A DNA stretch of 64,000 bases from Janthinobacterium silvisoli. Lineage in GTDB: Bacteria > Pseudomonadota > Gammaproteobacteria > Burkholderiales > Burkholderiaceae_D. A program made the translations under genes and the position numbers. Positions 35,115 through 43,965 of this stretch are shown one piece after another; the first letter of the stretch is position 1, and each line of letters opens with the position of its first letter. The DNA is taken from contig NZ_JACHCL010000001.1 in NCBI RefSeq assembly GCF_014200725.1, positions 1,178,001 to 1,242,000 on the forward strand, written 5' to 3'. The notes under the pieces were generated by a model. It was not told the DNA's origin, made no database searches, and worked only from the letters and a program-made list of their open reading frames with translations.

Positions 35115-35405
35115 TTAAGCGTGGTGCAGATCGGTGTATGGCAGCAGCGCGAGGAAGCGTGCGCGCTTGATTGCGGTGTCAACTTGGCGCTGGTAGTGCG
35201 CTTTGGTACCGGTCAGGCGTGCTGGCATGATCTTGCCATTTTCCTGGACGAAATCTTTCAGCGTATCGACGTCTTTGTAGTCGACTTGTTCAACGTGTGC
35301 TGCGGTGAAGCGGCAGAACTTCTTACGTTTGAACAATGGGTTTTGCTGTTTGCGTTTTTCTTTAAGCTTGAGCTTATTTTTGTCGAACTTTTTACCGAAT
35401 GCCAT
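35115..35405 (-). CDS. rpsR: 30S ribosomal protein S18
   Basis: The 96-residue protein has the S18 core ([22 protein letters not shown], then [34 protein letters not shown]). It has a lysine-rich N-terminal extension of about 25 residues compared with E. coli, as often in this bacterial group. The ATG lies one base after the priB stop and AGGAGCC for it is inside priB, so the genes are coupled. Confidence 0.97.
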   Translation of the reverse strand: MAFGKKFDKNKLKLKEKRKQQNPLFKRKKFCRFTAAHVEQVDYKDVDTLKDFVQENGKIMPARLTGTKAHYQRQVDTAIKRARFLALLPYTDLHHA

Positions 35406-35406
35406 G

Positions 35407-35745
35407 TCAGGCTCCTGTATCTAAAAATGCGCTAGTCAGTGTGACTGCACTAAAATCAATGATGTGAAACACCAAACTCTTGCTGTTGCGGCTTTTCCTG
35501 GCCAGGAAACCTGTGAACTGATACACACCACCCAAGCTTGCCTGGTTAAACCTGCCTGAGATTTCGCCAGCGGCTAGCGCGGCAATGTCAAACTCGGTCA
35601 AACGGGCAATACCAGCCTCCATTTGCTGCGAACTGTGTTGCAATACTGCATTCACAATCGGCAAGCCTGCCGGGGTATAGCGCAATGTTTCGCGCTCGGC
35701 AATGATGGCGGTAACTTGTAGCTGGTTCAGCGCAGGTCCTGTCAA
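35407..35745 (-). CDS. priB: PriB, primosomal replication protein N
   Basis: The 112-residue protein has the OB-fold pattern of betaproteobacterial Pri[32 protein letters not shown], then [22 protein letters not shown]. PriB helps PriA reload DnaB at stalled forks and lies between rpsF and rpsR as in E. coli. No ATG exists at the N terminus: the frame starts with TTG at 35745, 3 bases after the rpsF stop, or with CTG at 35730 preceded by AGGACC. The exact start is therefore uncertain. Confidence 0.9.
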   Translation of the reverse strand: MTGPALNQLQVTAIIAERETLRYTPAGLPIVNAVLQHSSQQMEAGIARLTEFDIAALAAGEISGRFNQASLGGVYQFTGFLARKSRNSKSLVFHIIDFSAVTLTSAFLDTGA

Positions 35746-35748
35746 AAA

Positions 35749-36135
35749 TTAAGCGGCGACGGCTGGAGCAGCTGCTGGTGCTTCGGTGCGGTGGCTTTTG
35801 GCCGCGTCTTCGCGTTGTACCGATTTCATCATCGGCGAAGGAGCTGTTTCAGCTTTCTTCATTTTAACGGTCAGGTGACGCAACACGGCATCATTGAATT
35901 TGAATGCTGTTTCCAACTCGACCAGGGTCTCGTTGTCGCATTCGATGTTCAGGCAGATGTAGTGTGCTTTAGGCAGTTTTTGGATCGAGTAAGCCATTTG
36001 ACGGCGGCCCCAATCTTCCACGCGGTGTACCGACCCGCCGCGGGTGGTTACGCTGGCTTTGTAGCGTTCGATCATCGCGGGCACTTGCTCGCTTTGGTCC
36101 GGATGGACGATAAAGACTATTTCATAATGACGCAT
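35749..36135 (-). CDS. rpsF: 30S ribosomal protein S6
   Basis: The 128-residue protein has the S6 core: [25 protein letters not shown], the signature [26 protein letters not shown], and [14 protein letters not shown]. The C-terminal 25 residues are an Ala/Glu-rich tail. AAGGAG lies just upstream of the ATG. It is the first gene of the rpsF-priB-rpsR-rplI operon; S6 pairs with S18 in the 30S platform. Confidence 0.98.
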   Translation of the reverse strand: MRHYEIVFIVHPDQSEQVPAMIERYKASVTTRGGSVHRVEDWGRRQMAYSIQKLPKAHYICLNIECDNETLVELETAFKFNDAVLRHLTVKMKKAETAPSPMMKSVQREDAAKSHRTEAPAAAPAVAA

Positions 36136-36155
36136 GCAAACTCCTTCAGGTCGGA

Positions 36156-36181
36156 TTGATAATCGCCCACCTCGGCGTCAA
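36156..36181 (-). ncRNA. Possible S6:S18-type autoregulatory leader hairpin
   Basis: In the roughly 66-base rpsF leader, the minus strand reads TTGA, CGCC, a 6-base loop, GGCG, an ATTA bulge and TCAA, which folds into a bulged hairpin just upstream of the rpsF ribosome binding site. S6:S18 autoregulation through such a leader is established in many bacteria; that this hairpin is that element is inference from position and shape only. Confidence 0.3.
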
Positions 36182-36207
36182 GACGAGTGTGGGAAGGTCA
36201 GCCGAAG

Positions 36208-36236
36208 ATTATAACCGCTATTTGCGAACTATTCAA
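36208..36236 (-). promoter_or_regulatory. Sigma-70 promoter of the rpsF operon
   Basis: On the minus strand -35 TTGAAT (complement of 36231-36236), a 17-bp spacer and -10 TATAAT (complement of 36208-36213) give a near-consensus promoter about 72 bases upstream of the rpsF ATG. Confidence 0.8.
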
Positions 36237-36330
36237 TGATTCCCTGTTTTGCGCCTGCCAGCACTGCCGTGCAGGCAGTTTTACTGGAAAATCGGTCAAA
36301 AAGCCTGAAATACACTTGCATAGTCGGCGA

Positions 36331-36365
36331 TACTGTACAAAAATACAGACTGTTCATATAGACAG
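36331..36365 (+). promoter_or_regulatory. Two tandem LexA (SOS) boxes upstream of lexA
   Basis: The first box TACTGTACAAAAATACAGAC (36331-36350) and a second with CTGT at 36350-36353 and ACAG at 36362-36365 both show CTGT-N8-ACAG. Their centres are 17 bp apart and the second ends 23 bases before the lexA ATG, so they cover the promoter. This fits autorepression of lexA. Confidence 0.9.
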
Positions 36366-36388
36366 CATTTCACGATGCCCCCACCCCC

Positions 36389-37027
36389 ATGATCAAGCTG
36401 ACAGCACGACAAGAACAAATCCTGAACCTGATCAAGGACGCGATTGAAAACACGGGCTTTCCACCGACCCGCGCCGAAATCGCCAACGAACTGGGTTTCA
36501 AATCGGCCAATGCGGCCGAAGAGCATTTACAAGCGCTGGCGCGCAAAGGCGCCATCGAGATTTCGCCCGGCACCTCGCGCGGCATCCGCCTGACAGGCGC
36601 CACCACCAGCGAGCCAGCGCCGATCAAAGTGCCAGCCGCCTTGCTGATGTCCTTGCCGCTAATCGGCCGGGTAGCCGCTGGCTCGCCCATCCTGGCAGAA
36701 GAAAACCTGGAAGCGAGCTACAACGTCGACCCGGCCCTGTTTTCGGCCAAACCCGACTTCCTGCTGAAAGTGCGCGGCTGGTCCATGCGCGACGCCGGCA
36801 TCATGGATGGCGACTTGTTGGCGGTAAAAAAGATCGATAGCGCCAAGAACGGCCAGATCGTCGTGGCCCGCATCGGCGACGAAGTCACCGTCAAGCGCTA
36901 CAAGAAGACGGGTTCCGTGATCGAACTGTTCCCGGAAAACCCGGACTTCAAGGTGATTACCGTCTCGCCCGAAGATGAGTTTGCGCTCGAAGGTTTAGCG
37001 GTGGGCCTCATGCGTAGCTGGCATTAA
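36389..37027 (+). CDS. lexA: LexA, SOS repressor and autoprotease
   Basis: The 212-residue protein starts [19 protein letters not shown] and has the LexA winged-helix domain ([25 protein letters not shown]). The cleavage site Ala-Gly is in RVAAGSPIL, the catalytic Ser in [11 protein letters not shown], and the catalytic Lys in EVTVKRYKK. RecA-stimulated self-cleavage relieves repression. Two SOS boxes lie upstream and a strong terminator lies directly downstream. It is divergent from rpsF. Confidence 0.98.
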   Translation: MIKLTARQEQILNLIKDAIENTGFPPTRAEIANELGFKSANAAEEHLQALARKGAIEISPGTSRGIRLTGATTSEPAPIKVPAALLMSLPLIGRVAAGSPILAEENLEASYNVDPALFSAKPDFLLKVRGWSMRDAGIMDGDLLAVKKIDSAKNGQIVVARIGDEVTVKRYKKTGSVIELFPENPDFKVITVSPEDEFALEGLAVGLMRSWH

Positions 37028-37040
37028 GCCTTGCAAAGAC

Positions 37041-37076
37041 AAAGGGCCGCACAGCATTGCTGTGCGGCCCTTTTTT
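37041..37076. terminator. Strong terminator between the convergent lexA and metZ genes
   Basis: AAAGGGCCGCACAGC (37041-37055) pairs with GCTGTGCGGCCCTTT, with a 3-base loop, followed by TTTTTT on the plus strand. Adenines on the left arm let it work for metZ on the other strand too. Confidence 0.93.
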
Positions 37077-37090
37077 ATAGTCTGGGCGTT

Positions 37091-38332
37091 TTATACGTCC
37101 AGCGCCTGGCTGAAGTCTTCCAATAAGTCGGCCTCATCTTCGATACCGACCGACACGCGGATCAAGGACTCGGCGATGCCCATGCTGGCGCGGCGTTCGG
37201 CGCCCATTTCATAGAAAATCGTGTGGGCGACGGGTATCACCAGGGTGCGCGTGTCACCCAGGTTGCTGGCGGGAATGGCCAGATTCAGGCGATTGAGGAA
37301 GTCGAAGCAATCGATGCCGTCTTTCAGCTCAAAACTGAACAGCGATCCATAGCTGCGAAACAGCTCGCTGGCGATGCCATGCTGGGGATGCGAAGGCAAA
37401 CCGGGGTAATGCACGGCCGCCACGCGGGGGTCGGCGGCCAGCATGGTCGCCAATGCCAGCGCGTTCGAGCAGGTGCGGTCCATGCGCAAGGCCATGGTTT
37501 CGGCGCCCACGGCGATGTGGTGGGCCGCTTCCGGGCCCAGCGAAGCACCGAAGTCGCGCAAGGCCTTGGCGCGGATTTGCGCGATGCCCCACTGGGCGGG
37601 CGCCGCCTTTTTATAATTTTCAAAAATATTCGGGTACTGCGTCCAGTCAAATACGCCCGTGTCCGTCAAGCTGCCGCCCAGCGCATTGCCATGGCCGCCG
37701 ATCGATTTGGTCAGCGCATTGACTACCAGGCCCGCACCCACCGATTTCGGACGGAACAGGTATGGCGTGGTCATGGTGTTGTCAACCACGTACAAGATGC
37801 CCTTTTCACGGCACAGGTCGCCGATTTTCTTCAGGTCGGCGATCTGCGTACGCGGGTTGGCGATGGTTTCCACAAACACGATGCGCGTGGCGGGCGTAAT
37901 CGCGGCCGCCACGTTGGCCACATCGGTAGCGTCGACAAACGCCACTTCTATGCCCTGCCCCGTGACGGTTTGCCACAGGCTGTTGGTATTGCCAAATAAA
38001 AAGGCCGACGACACCACCTGGTCGCCGGCGCGCAGCAACGATTGCACGATGGCGCCGATGGCGCCCATGCCGGTGGCGAAACACAGGGTCGCCAGGCCAT
38101 CTTCCATCTTGTTGACCTTGTCTTCCAGCGCGGAGACAGTCGGATTGCCCTGGCGGCCATAACGGAAGCCTGGCTCCTTGCCCTGGAACACGGACGCCAG
38201 CTGGCGCGCATCGCTATAACCAAAGGCAACAGAAGTGTGCACGGGCTTGTGCAGCGAACCGTGCTCGATGCCCTTGCGGCGGTCGTTATGCAAGATGGTG
38301 GTGGTGAAGCCGTAGTTTTTTTTATTGGTCAT
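37091..38332 (-). CDS. metZ: O-succinylhomoserine sulfhydrylase (MetZ)
   Basis: The 413-residue PLP enzyme of the Cys/Met family makes homocysteine from O-succinylhomoserine and sulfide. GYSDARQLASVFQGKEPGFRYGRQGNPT, ATGMGAI and VVNALTKSIGGHG (PLP lysine in TKSIGGHG) are visible. The start ATG at 38332 (MTNKKNYGFTTTILHNDRRKG) fits family length; a longer frame upstream is not family-like. It follows purF on the same strand, as often in betaproteobacteria, but no ribosome binding site is visible and a terminator-like hairpin ends 10 bases before the ATG. Confidence 0.93.
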   Translation of the reverse strand: MTNKKNYGFTTTILHNDRRKGIEHGSLHKPVHTSVAFGYSDARQLASVFQGKEPGFRYGRQGNPTVSALEDKVNKMEDGLATLCFATGMGAIGAIVQSLLRAGDQVVSSAFLFGNTNSLWQTVTGQGIEVAFVDATDVANVAAAITPATRIVFVETIANPRTQIADLKKIGDLCREKGILYVVDNTMTTPYLFRPKSVGAGLVVNALTKSIGGHGNALGGSLTDTGVFDWTQYPNIFENYKKAAPAQWGIAQIRAKALRDFGASLGPEAAHHIAVGAETMALRMDRTCSNALALATMLAADPRVAAVHYPGLPSHPQHGIASELFRSYGSLFSFELKDGIDCFDFLNRLNLAIPASNLGDTRTLVIPVAHTIFYEMGAERRASMGIAESLIRVSVGIEDEADLLEDFSQALDV

Positions 38333-38342
38333 GATTGCAAAG

Positions 38343-38370
38343 AAAAAAAAGCCCGGCGCGCAGGCCGGGC
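38343..38370 (-). terminator. Terminator-like hairpin between purF and metZ
   Basis: GCCCGGC (38351-38357) pairs with GCCGGGC (38364-38370), and the minus strand continues with eight U residues (complement of 38343-38350), then CUUUGCAAUC and the metZ AUG. It should terminate purF transcripts or act as a conditional attenuator for metZ. Confidence 0.8.
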
Positions 38371-38376
38371 AGAGTA

Positions 38377-39900
38377 TTACGCTTCCGTCGTCGCCAGGTT
38401 CAGGTTCAGCTGGGAACGGGGGGTGTCTTCGGGCGCTGCCGCCTTCGGATGGTGGCGCGCGTATTCCAGGCGGTCCAGGTATTCCTGTGACACGTCGCCC
38501 GTCACGTAGACGCCATCGAAGCACGACGCTTCAAAGTTGGTCAGGGCTGGGTTGACGTCGGCAATCGCCTGCTTCAATGCATCGATATCCTGGTAGACCA
38601 GGTAATCGGCCGTGATTTCGCGGCATACTTCTTCCGTGGTGCGACCGTAGGCGATCAGCTCGTCGCGGGTCGGCATGTCGATGCCGTACACATTCGGGAA
38701 GATCACCGGTGGCGCTGCCGAGGCAAAGATCACTTTCTTGGCGCCCGCTTCGCGTGCCATCTGCACGATTTCACGGCTAGTGGTGCCGCGCACGATGGAG
38801 TCGTCGACCAGCAATACCACTTTATCCTTGAATTCGGAGGGAATCGCGTTCAGCTTCTGGCGCACGGATTTCTTGCGCGCCGCCTGCCCTGGCATGATGA
38901 AGGTACGGCCGATGTAGCGGTTCTTGATGAAACCTTCGCGGTATTCGATGTTCAGCGCCAGGGCCAGCTGGATGGCGGCCGGACGCGAAGAATCGGGAAT
39001 CGGCATGACCACGTCGATGCCGCCTTCAGGCAGTTCGCGACGGATCTTTTCAGCCAGGTACTCACCCATTTTCAGGCGCGTGGCGTAGACGGAAGCGCCG
39101 TCGATCACGGAATCGGGGCGGGCCAGGTAGACGAATTCGAAGACGCAAGGGTTCAGGCTGGCGTTGTCGGCGCACTGGGCGCTGTGCAATTGCTTGTCTG
39201 CATCGATGAAAACGGCTTCGCCTGGGGCGATATCGCGCACGAAGCGGAAGCCCATGCCTTCCAGGGCCACGGATTCGGAAGCGATCAGGTATTCGATGCC
39301 TTGCTCCGTTTCATTGATGCCCAGGCACAATGGACGGATGCCATGCGGGTCGCGGAAGGCCAGCAAGCCCACGCCGGCGATTTGCGCGACGGCAGCGTAG
39401 CCGCCTTTGACGCGGCGGTTCAGCACGGTCACGGCCTTGAAGATCGCTTCCGGATCCAGCATCAGGCCGGTGGTAGCTTTCTGGATTTCATGGGCCAGCA
39501 CGTTCAGCAGCACTTCCGAATCGGAATCGGTATTGATGTGGCGGCGGTCGTTCTTGAACATTTCCTGCTTCAACTGTTCCCAGTTGGTCAGGTTGCCATT
39601 GTGCGCCAGGGTGATGCCGAACGGCGCATTCACATAAAACGGCTGTGCTTCCTCTTCGCTCGACGAGCCGGCCGTCGGGTAGCGACAGTGGCCGATGCCG
39701 GAATTGCCTTGCAACGAACGCATGTTGCGCGTACGGAAGACGTCACGCACCAAGCCATTGGCTTTGTGCATGGAAAACATACTGCTGTGATTGGTCGCAA
39801 TCCCTGCCGCGTCCTGACCGCGATGTTGCAGAAGCAACAATGCATCATAGAGCAATTGATTGACAGGTTGATGGGAAACGACGCCGACGATGCCACACAT
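38377..39900 (-). CDS. purF: Amidophosphoribosyltransferase (PurF)
   Basis: The 507-residue enzyme makes the first committed purine intermediate, phosphoribosylamine, from PRPP and glutamine. Residue 2 is the catalytic Cys (MCGIVGVV), and the class II glutaminase domain includes GIGHCRYPTAG and HNGNLTN. The phosphoribosyltransferase domain has the PRPP loop VVLLVDDSIVRGTTSRE. Length matches the E. coli enzyme. It lies after cvpA, as in E. coli, 38 bases away. Confidence 0.97.
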   Translation of the reverse strand: MCGIVGVVSHQPVNQLLYDALLLLQHRGQDAAGIATNHSSMFSMHKANGLVRDVFRTRNMRSLQGNSGIGHCRYPTAGSSSEEEAQPFYVNAPFGITLAHNGNLTNWEQLKQEMFKNDRRHINTDSDSEVLLNVLAHEIQKATTGLMLDPEAIFKAVTVLNRRVKGGYAAVAQIAGVGLLAFRDPHGIRPLCLGINETEQGIEYLIASESVALEGMGFRFVRDIAPGEAVFIDADKQLHSAQCADNASLNPCVFEFVYLARPDSVIDGASVYATRLKMGEYLAEKIRRELPEGGIDVVMPIPDSSRPAAIQLALALNIEYREGFIKNRYIGRTFIMPGQAARKKSVRQKLNAIPSEFKDKVVLLVDDSIVRGTTSREIVQMAREAGAKKVIFASAAPPVIFPNVYGIDMPTRDELIAYGRTTEEVCREITADYLVYQDIDALKQAIADVNPALTNFEASCFDGVYVTGDVSQEYLDRLEYARHHPKAAAPEDTPRSQLNLNLATTEA

Positions 39901-39938
39901 GGTGTGCTCCTAAACTGTGCTACTGATTTTAAAAAAAT

Positions 39939-40427
39939 TCAAAATTTCACATGCTGCGCGTAAGCGACAGGCAGATAAGGCTTGACGGAGCGCGCGCCCT
40001 GTTCGGCGAGCGGACTGAGCAACGCGTTTTTCCAGAACGGCTGCTGGGGAATGGAGGTCATGCCACACAAGATGACGACGGTCAGCACAATCACAAGGCC
40101 GCGCGCCACACCGAACAGGCTGCCCAGGGTGCGGTCGGCCAGGCTCAGGCCCGTGACCTTGACCAAGGCATCGACCGTCATGCCCAGCAATCCCATCAGG
40201 ATGCGCACGCCGATAAACAGCACCACAAAGGCCAGCAGCAAGCGGATGGCTTCGCCTGGAACGGCTTCAGGCAGGAATTTTGCCAGGGTCGCACCATAGG
40301 CGTTGGCAATCACAAACGCCACCACCCAGCTGACCAGCGACAGCATTTCCTTGACCAGGCCGCGCATCGTGCTGATCAGCACCGATGTCACCAGCACAAA
40401 CAGCACCAGGTAATCGAAGATCGTCAC
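39939..40427 (-). CDS. cvpA: CvpA family membrane protein
   Basis: The 162-residue protein has four hydrophobic helices and the CvpA pattern (FDYLVLFVLVTSVLISTMRGLVKEMLSLVSWVVAF and LADRTLGSLFGVARGLVIV). CvpA proteins of the inner membrane are tied to colicin V production in E. coli and to bile or envelope stress in other bacteria. It sits just upstream of purF, the conserved order. Confidence 0.93.
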   Translation of the reverse strand: MTIFDYLVLFVLVTSVLISTMRGLVKEMLSLVSWVVAFVIANAYGATLAKFLPEAVPGEAIRLLLAFVVLFIGVRILMGLLGMTVDALVKVTGLSLADRTLGSLFGVARGLVIVLTVVILCGMTSIPQQPFWKNALLSPLAEQGARSVKPYLPVAYAQHVKF

Positions 40428-40468
40428 GCGCGCTCAACCTTGTTGTAAAGTCACACAGGCCACAGAAA

Positions 40469-41467
40469 TCACTGTGCTACCACGCTGCCGCCCAGGCCCA
40501 GCTTTTGCACCTTGGCAAGCGTCTTTTCCGCTTCTTCGCGGCTGCCCGACGGGCCTACGCGCACGCGGATGCGCTCGCCGGACGCGCTGGACACTTTTTG
40601 CGTATAGGAGCTGATGCCCGCATCGCGCAACTTGTCCTGCAATTCGTTGACCTTGTCTTGCGTCGCCAGCGCCGCGACCTGCACCACGAACTTGCCCGTG
40701 GCAGCGTCGTGCGGCTTGTCTTGCACCTTGGCAGCCTGGCTGACCGGTTTACCTTCCAGTATCGCCAGCGCACGCGCCGCATCGTCGCTGGACTGGGCTG
40801 GCTTGGCCGGTTTTTCCACCTTCGGCTCAGGCTTCGGTTCTGGCTTGGCTTCCGGTTTAGGTTCGGGCTTTTCGTGCTTGGGTTCCGGCTTGGGCTCTGG
40901 CTTCGGCTCAACCTTCACCGGCTTGGGTTCAGGCTTGGGTTCAATCTTCGGTTCCAGATACTCGGGCTTGGCCGGCGCAGGCGTAGCGGCCGCCAGCACA
41001 GGCGCCGGTGCCGAGACCGGCGCTGGAGTCGGCGCAGGCTTGGCCCTGGCCGGCGCTGGCGTATCGACGATTTCCTCGGACTGGTCCAGGCCCTGATCAT
41101 TCGCGGCCGAGGCCTGGGTCGGCTGCGCTGGCAGTGGCGCAGGCGCAGCCGCCGGTTTGTCTTTCGACGGAATCTCGATGGCGATATCGTTGACGGGCGC
41201 CTTCGACTCGGAATCGAGCAGCATCGGCAAACCGATGGCCACGCCCAAGGCCAGGGCGACGGCCCCGATCAGGCGGCGGCGCGCGCGTTTTTTCTCTGGC
41301 AAGGCCGGGTCCGGCGCTTCCTTGCCGCCACGGCGCGAGCCGCCTCCACCTGAAGTGTTGGCGGCGCGCTTGCGGTTAGTCGCCTGGGCTTCGCCAGGGA
41401 CATAAAAGCCGCTGTCTTCGCCAGAGGATTCTTGCTTGTTTTTAAATAGTTTCGAGAACAAGCCCAT
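40469..41467 (-). CDS. SPOR-domain cell-division/peptidoglycan-binding protein (DedD-like)
   Basis: The 332-residue protein has a cytoplasmic N terminus, one membrane helix (about residues 66-84), a long periplasmic linker (85-250) and a C-terminal SPOR domain (about 255-330, GKFVVQVAALATQDKVNELQDKLRDAG and RVRVGPSGSREEAEKTLAKV). SPOR domains bind denuded glycan at the septum. The linker is dominated by KPEP and KPEPKPE-type repeats, giving stiff, charged proline repeats. It occupies the dedD position between folC and cvpA. Gene symbol dedD is position-based. Confidence 0.88.
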   Translation of the reverse strand: MGLFSKLFKNKQESSGEDSGFYVPGEAQATNRKRAANTSGGGGSRRGGKEAPDPALPEKKRARRRLIGAVALALGVAIGLPMLLDSESKAPVNDIAIEIPSKDKPAAAPAPLPAQPTQASAANDQGLDQSEEIVDTPAPARAKPAPTPAPVSAPAPVLAAATPAPAKPEYLEPKIEPKPEPKPVKVEPKPEPKPEPKHEKPEPKPEAKPEPKPEPKVEKPAKPAQSSDDAARALAILEGKPVSQAAKVQDKPHDAATGKFVVQVAALATQDKVNELQDKLRDAGISSYTQKVSSASGERIRVRVGPSGSREEAEKTLAKVQKLGLGGSVVAQ

Positions 41468-41491
41468 GCGTGATTTTCAGTCGAGTGCGTT

Positions 41492-42790
41492 TCAATGAAG
41501 TGAGGATTTTCGGGCCTTCATCACACCGGCAACGGTGAGGAAAGATCCAAAGACCACAATTCTATCATTCTCACCGGCCCGGCTCATTGCATTTGCAAAA
41601 GCTTGTGCAGGTTCATCGAAAATTGACACAGTATGCTCGCTGCTATCGGGTTTATCTTCCAGCAAGATCTGCACCTTGGCCGCCAGTTCCGAGGCCGTGG
41701 CTGCGCGTGGCGAAGGCAGGCCCGTCAGGCACCAATGATCGACATGTTCCGACATCGCAGCCAGTACGCCATCGATATCCTTGTCATGCATGGAGCCGAA
41801 AACCGCATAGGTATAAGGGTGGAAACCCATATTGCCCAGGTTCTGGTTCAGTGCCGAAGCGGCATGCGGGTTGTGCGCCACGTCCAGGATCACGCTGGGG
41901 CGGCCAGGCAATACCTGGAAGCGGCCCGGCAATTCCACCGTTACCAAGCCGGTGCGCACTTCTTGCGCGCCGACCGGCAATTGCAATTTCAACACTTCCA
42001 GCGCGGCCAGCACGGCGCAGGCATTCAGGATCTGGTTGGCGCCGCGCAAGCTCGGGTACGCCAGCGAATTGCGGCGCTGTTCGCGGCCGCCATAATTCCA
42101 CTGCTGCTTGTCGCCCGCATAATTGAAGTCGCGTCCCATCAGCCACAGATCGGCGCCGATCGCCTCGGCATGGTCGATCAGCGACTGCGGCGGCACCGGG
42201 TCGCTGCAGATGGCAGCCTTGCCTGGACGGAAAATGCCAGCCTTTTCAAAGCCGATCGCTTCGCGCGTATCGCCCAGGAACTCCGTATGGTCGATATCGA
42301 CGCTGGTGACGATGGACACGTCGGCATCGACAATGTTGACGGCGTCGAGGCGGCCGCCCAGGCCCACTTCCAGGATCACCACGTCTTGCCCTGCTTCGGC
42401 CAGCAAATGCATGATGGCCAGGGTAGTAAATTCGAAATACGTCAGCGGGATATCGCCGCGCACCGCTTCGACGGCATTGAAGCTGGCGATCAATTGCTCG
42501 TCGGTGGCCATTTCACCACCGATGCGGGCACGCTCGTTAAAATCAAGGAAGTGCGGCTTGATGTACAGGCCAACCTTGTAGCCGGCGCGCAGCAAGACCG
42601 ATTCGAGCATGGCGCAGGTGGAACCCTTGCCATTGGTGCCAGCCACCATGATCACAGGGCAGGAAAACGCCAGCGCCAGGCGCTGCTTGATTTCCAGCAC
42701 GCGCTCCAGGCCCATATTGATCACGGTTTCGGAATGGCGGGTTTCCAGCATGGTCAACCATGCCGGCAGAGTCGTAGGGAGGTTTTGCAT
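41492..42790 (-). CDS. folC: FolC, dihydrofolate synthase/folylpolyglutamate synthase
   Basis: The 432-residue Mur-ligase-family enzyme adds glutamate to dihydropteroate and folates. The ATP-binding loop is VMVAGTNGKGST, followed by KPHFLDFNERARI (usual SPHL..FNER), EVGLGGRLDAVN and VTSVDIDHTEFLG, and the C-terminal domain with DVAHNPHAA and FGSMHDKDID. It lies between accD and the SPOR gene as in E. coli. Confidence 0.96.
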   Translation of the reverse strand: MQNLPTTLPAWLTMLETRHSETVINMGLERVLEIKQRLALAFSCPVIMVAGTNGKGSTCAMLESVLLRAGYKVGLYIKPHFLDFNERARIGGEMATDEQLIASFNAVEAVRGDIPLTYFEFTTLAIMHLLAEAGQDVVILEVGLGGRLDAVNIVDADVSIVTSVDIDHTEFLGDTREAIGFEKAGIFRPGKAAICSDPVPPQSLIDHAEAIGADLWLMGRDFNYAGDKQQWNYGGREQRRNSLAYPSLRGANQILNACAVLAALEVLKLQLPVGAQEVRTGLVTVELPGRFQVLPGRPSVILDVAHNPHAASALNQNLGNMGFHPYTYAVFGSMHDKDIDGVLAAMSEHVDHWCLTGLPSPRAATASELAAKVQILLEDKPDSSEHTVSIFDEPAQAFANAMSRAGENDRIVVFGSFLTVAGVMKARKSSLH

Positions 42791-42904
42791 AGGAGATAAG
42801 GGACGGTGAAATGATGCGCGGCGCGCAAACAGATAGTGTATCCGCTAGCGCGCCGCGATGTGGCGATCAACCAATTAAGAGTTGCTTAAAGGAACGAAAT
42901 TACC

Positions 42905-43777
42905 TTAAGCGAGTACCTCGGCTGCCTGGTTTTGCAACAGGGCCAGCAGGCGGGCGATTTCTTCGCGCATCTTGCGGCGGTCGACGATCATGTCCACGGC
43001 ACCCTTGGTGACGAGGAACTCGGAACGCTGGAAGCCTTCCGGCAATTTTTCACGCACGGTGTTTTCAATCACGCGCGGGCCCGCAAAGCCGATCAGCGCT
43101 TTTGGTTCAGCAATCACTACGTCGCCCATGAAGGCGAACGAGGCCGATACGCCGCCCATGGTCGGGTCGGTCAGCACGCTGATGAATGGCAGTTTCTTTT
43201 CGGACAACTTGGTCAGCATGGCAGTGGTCTTGGCCATCTGCATCAGGGACAGCAAGCCTTCCTGCATGCGCGCGCCACCGGTGGCGGTAATGCAAATGAA
43301 CGGCACTTTCTGTTCCAGTGCGATCTGCGCGCCGCGCACGAAGCGCTCGCCGACCACGGAACCCATGGAGCCGCCCATGAATTCAAATTCGAAGCACGCC
43401 ACCACGACTGGCAAGCTCATGATGGCGCCACCCATGACGACCATCGCATCCGTTTCGCCCGTGGCTTCCATGGCCGATTTCAAACGATCCGGGTATTTCT
43501 TGCTGTCTTTGAACTTCAAGGTATCGACTGGCAGGATTTCCTGACCGATTTCATAACGGCCGCCCGCGTCAAGCAGGCTGTCCAGGCGTTCACGCGCGCG
43601 GATGCGCATGTGATGGTCGCATTTCGGGCAGACATGCAGGTTCGATTCCAGATCGGTGCGGTACAGCACGGCTTCGCACGATGGGCATTTGACCCACAAG
43701 CCTTCCGGCATGGTTTTGCGCGCGGCAGCGTCAGAGCGCTGTATGCGCGGTGGCAGCAGTTTTTCCAACCAACTCAT
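42905..43777 (-). CDS. accD: AccD, acetyl-CoA carboxylase carboxyltransferase beta subunit
   Basis: The 290-residue subunit starts [13 protein letters not shown] with AAGGAG 6 bases upstream; a longer frame to 43843 is not used. The N-terminal zinc finger shows C-x2-C-x15-C-x2-C ([10 protein letters not shown] to CPKC). The crotonase-like domain has the conserved [18 protein letters not shown] and [12 protein letters not shown]. With AccA it moves CO2 from biotin to acetyl-CoA. It lies after trpA and before folC. Confidence 0.97.
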   Translation of the reverse strand: MSWLEKLLPPRIQRSDAAARKTMPEGLWVKCPSCEAVLYRTDLESNLHVCPKCDHHMRIRARERLDSLLDAGGRYEIGQEILPVDTLKFKDSKKYPDRLKSAMEATGETDAMVVMGGAIMSLPVVVACFEFEFMGGSMGSVVGERFVRGAQIALEQKVPFICITATGGARMQEGLLSLMQMAKTTAMLTKLSEKKLPFISVLTDPTMGGVSASFAFMGDVVIAEPKALIGFAGPRVIENTVREKLPEGFQRSEFLVTKGAVDMIVDRRKMREEIARLLALLQNQAAEVLA

Positions 43778-43965
43778 ATTTTCTCCTTGGGCCATAAGCG
43801 GGACATCGGTCAATGTCCCCGGCAGACGGTAAAAGGGCGGCAAACACAGAGGGCGCCGCCCCGAATTTTATCTATTGCTTACAAATCAGTGGCCGAAGTG
43901 TAGCCGTTTATCGCCGGGCTGTCGAACTTTGCCGCCGCACAGGAGTGCCTAAAACACAAGATTAC

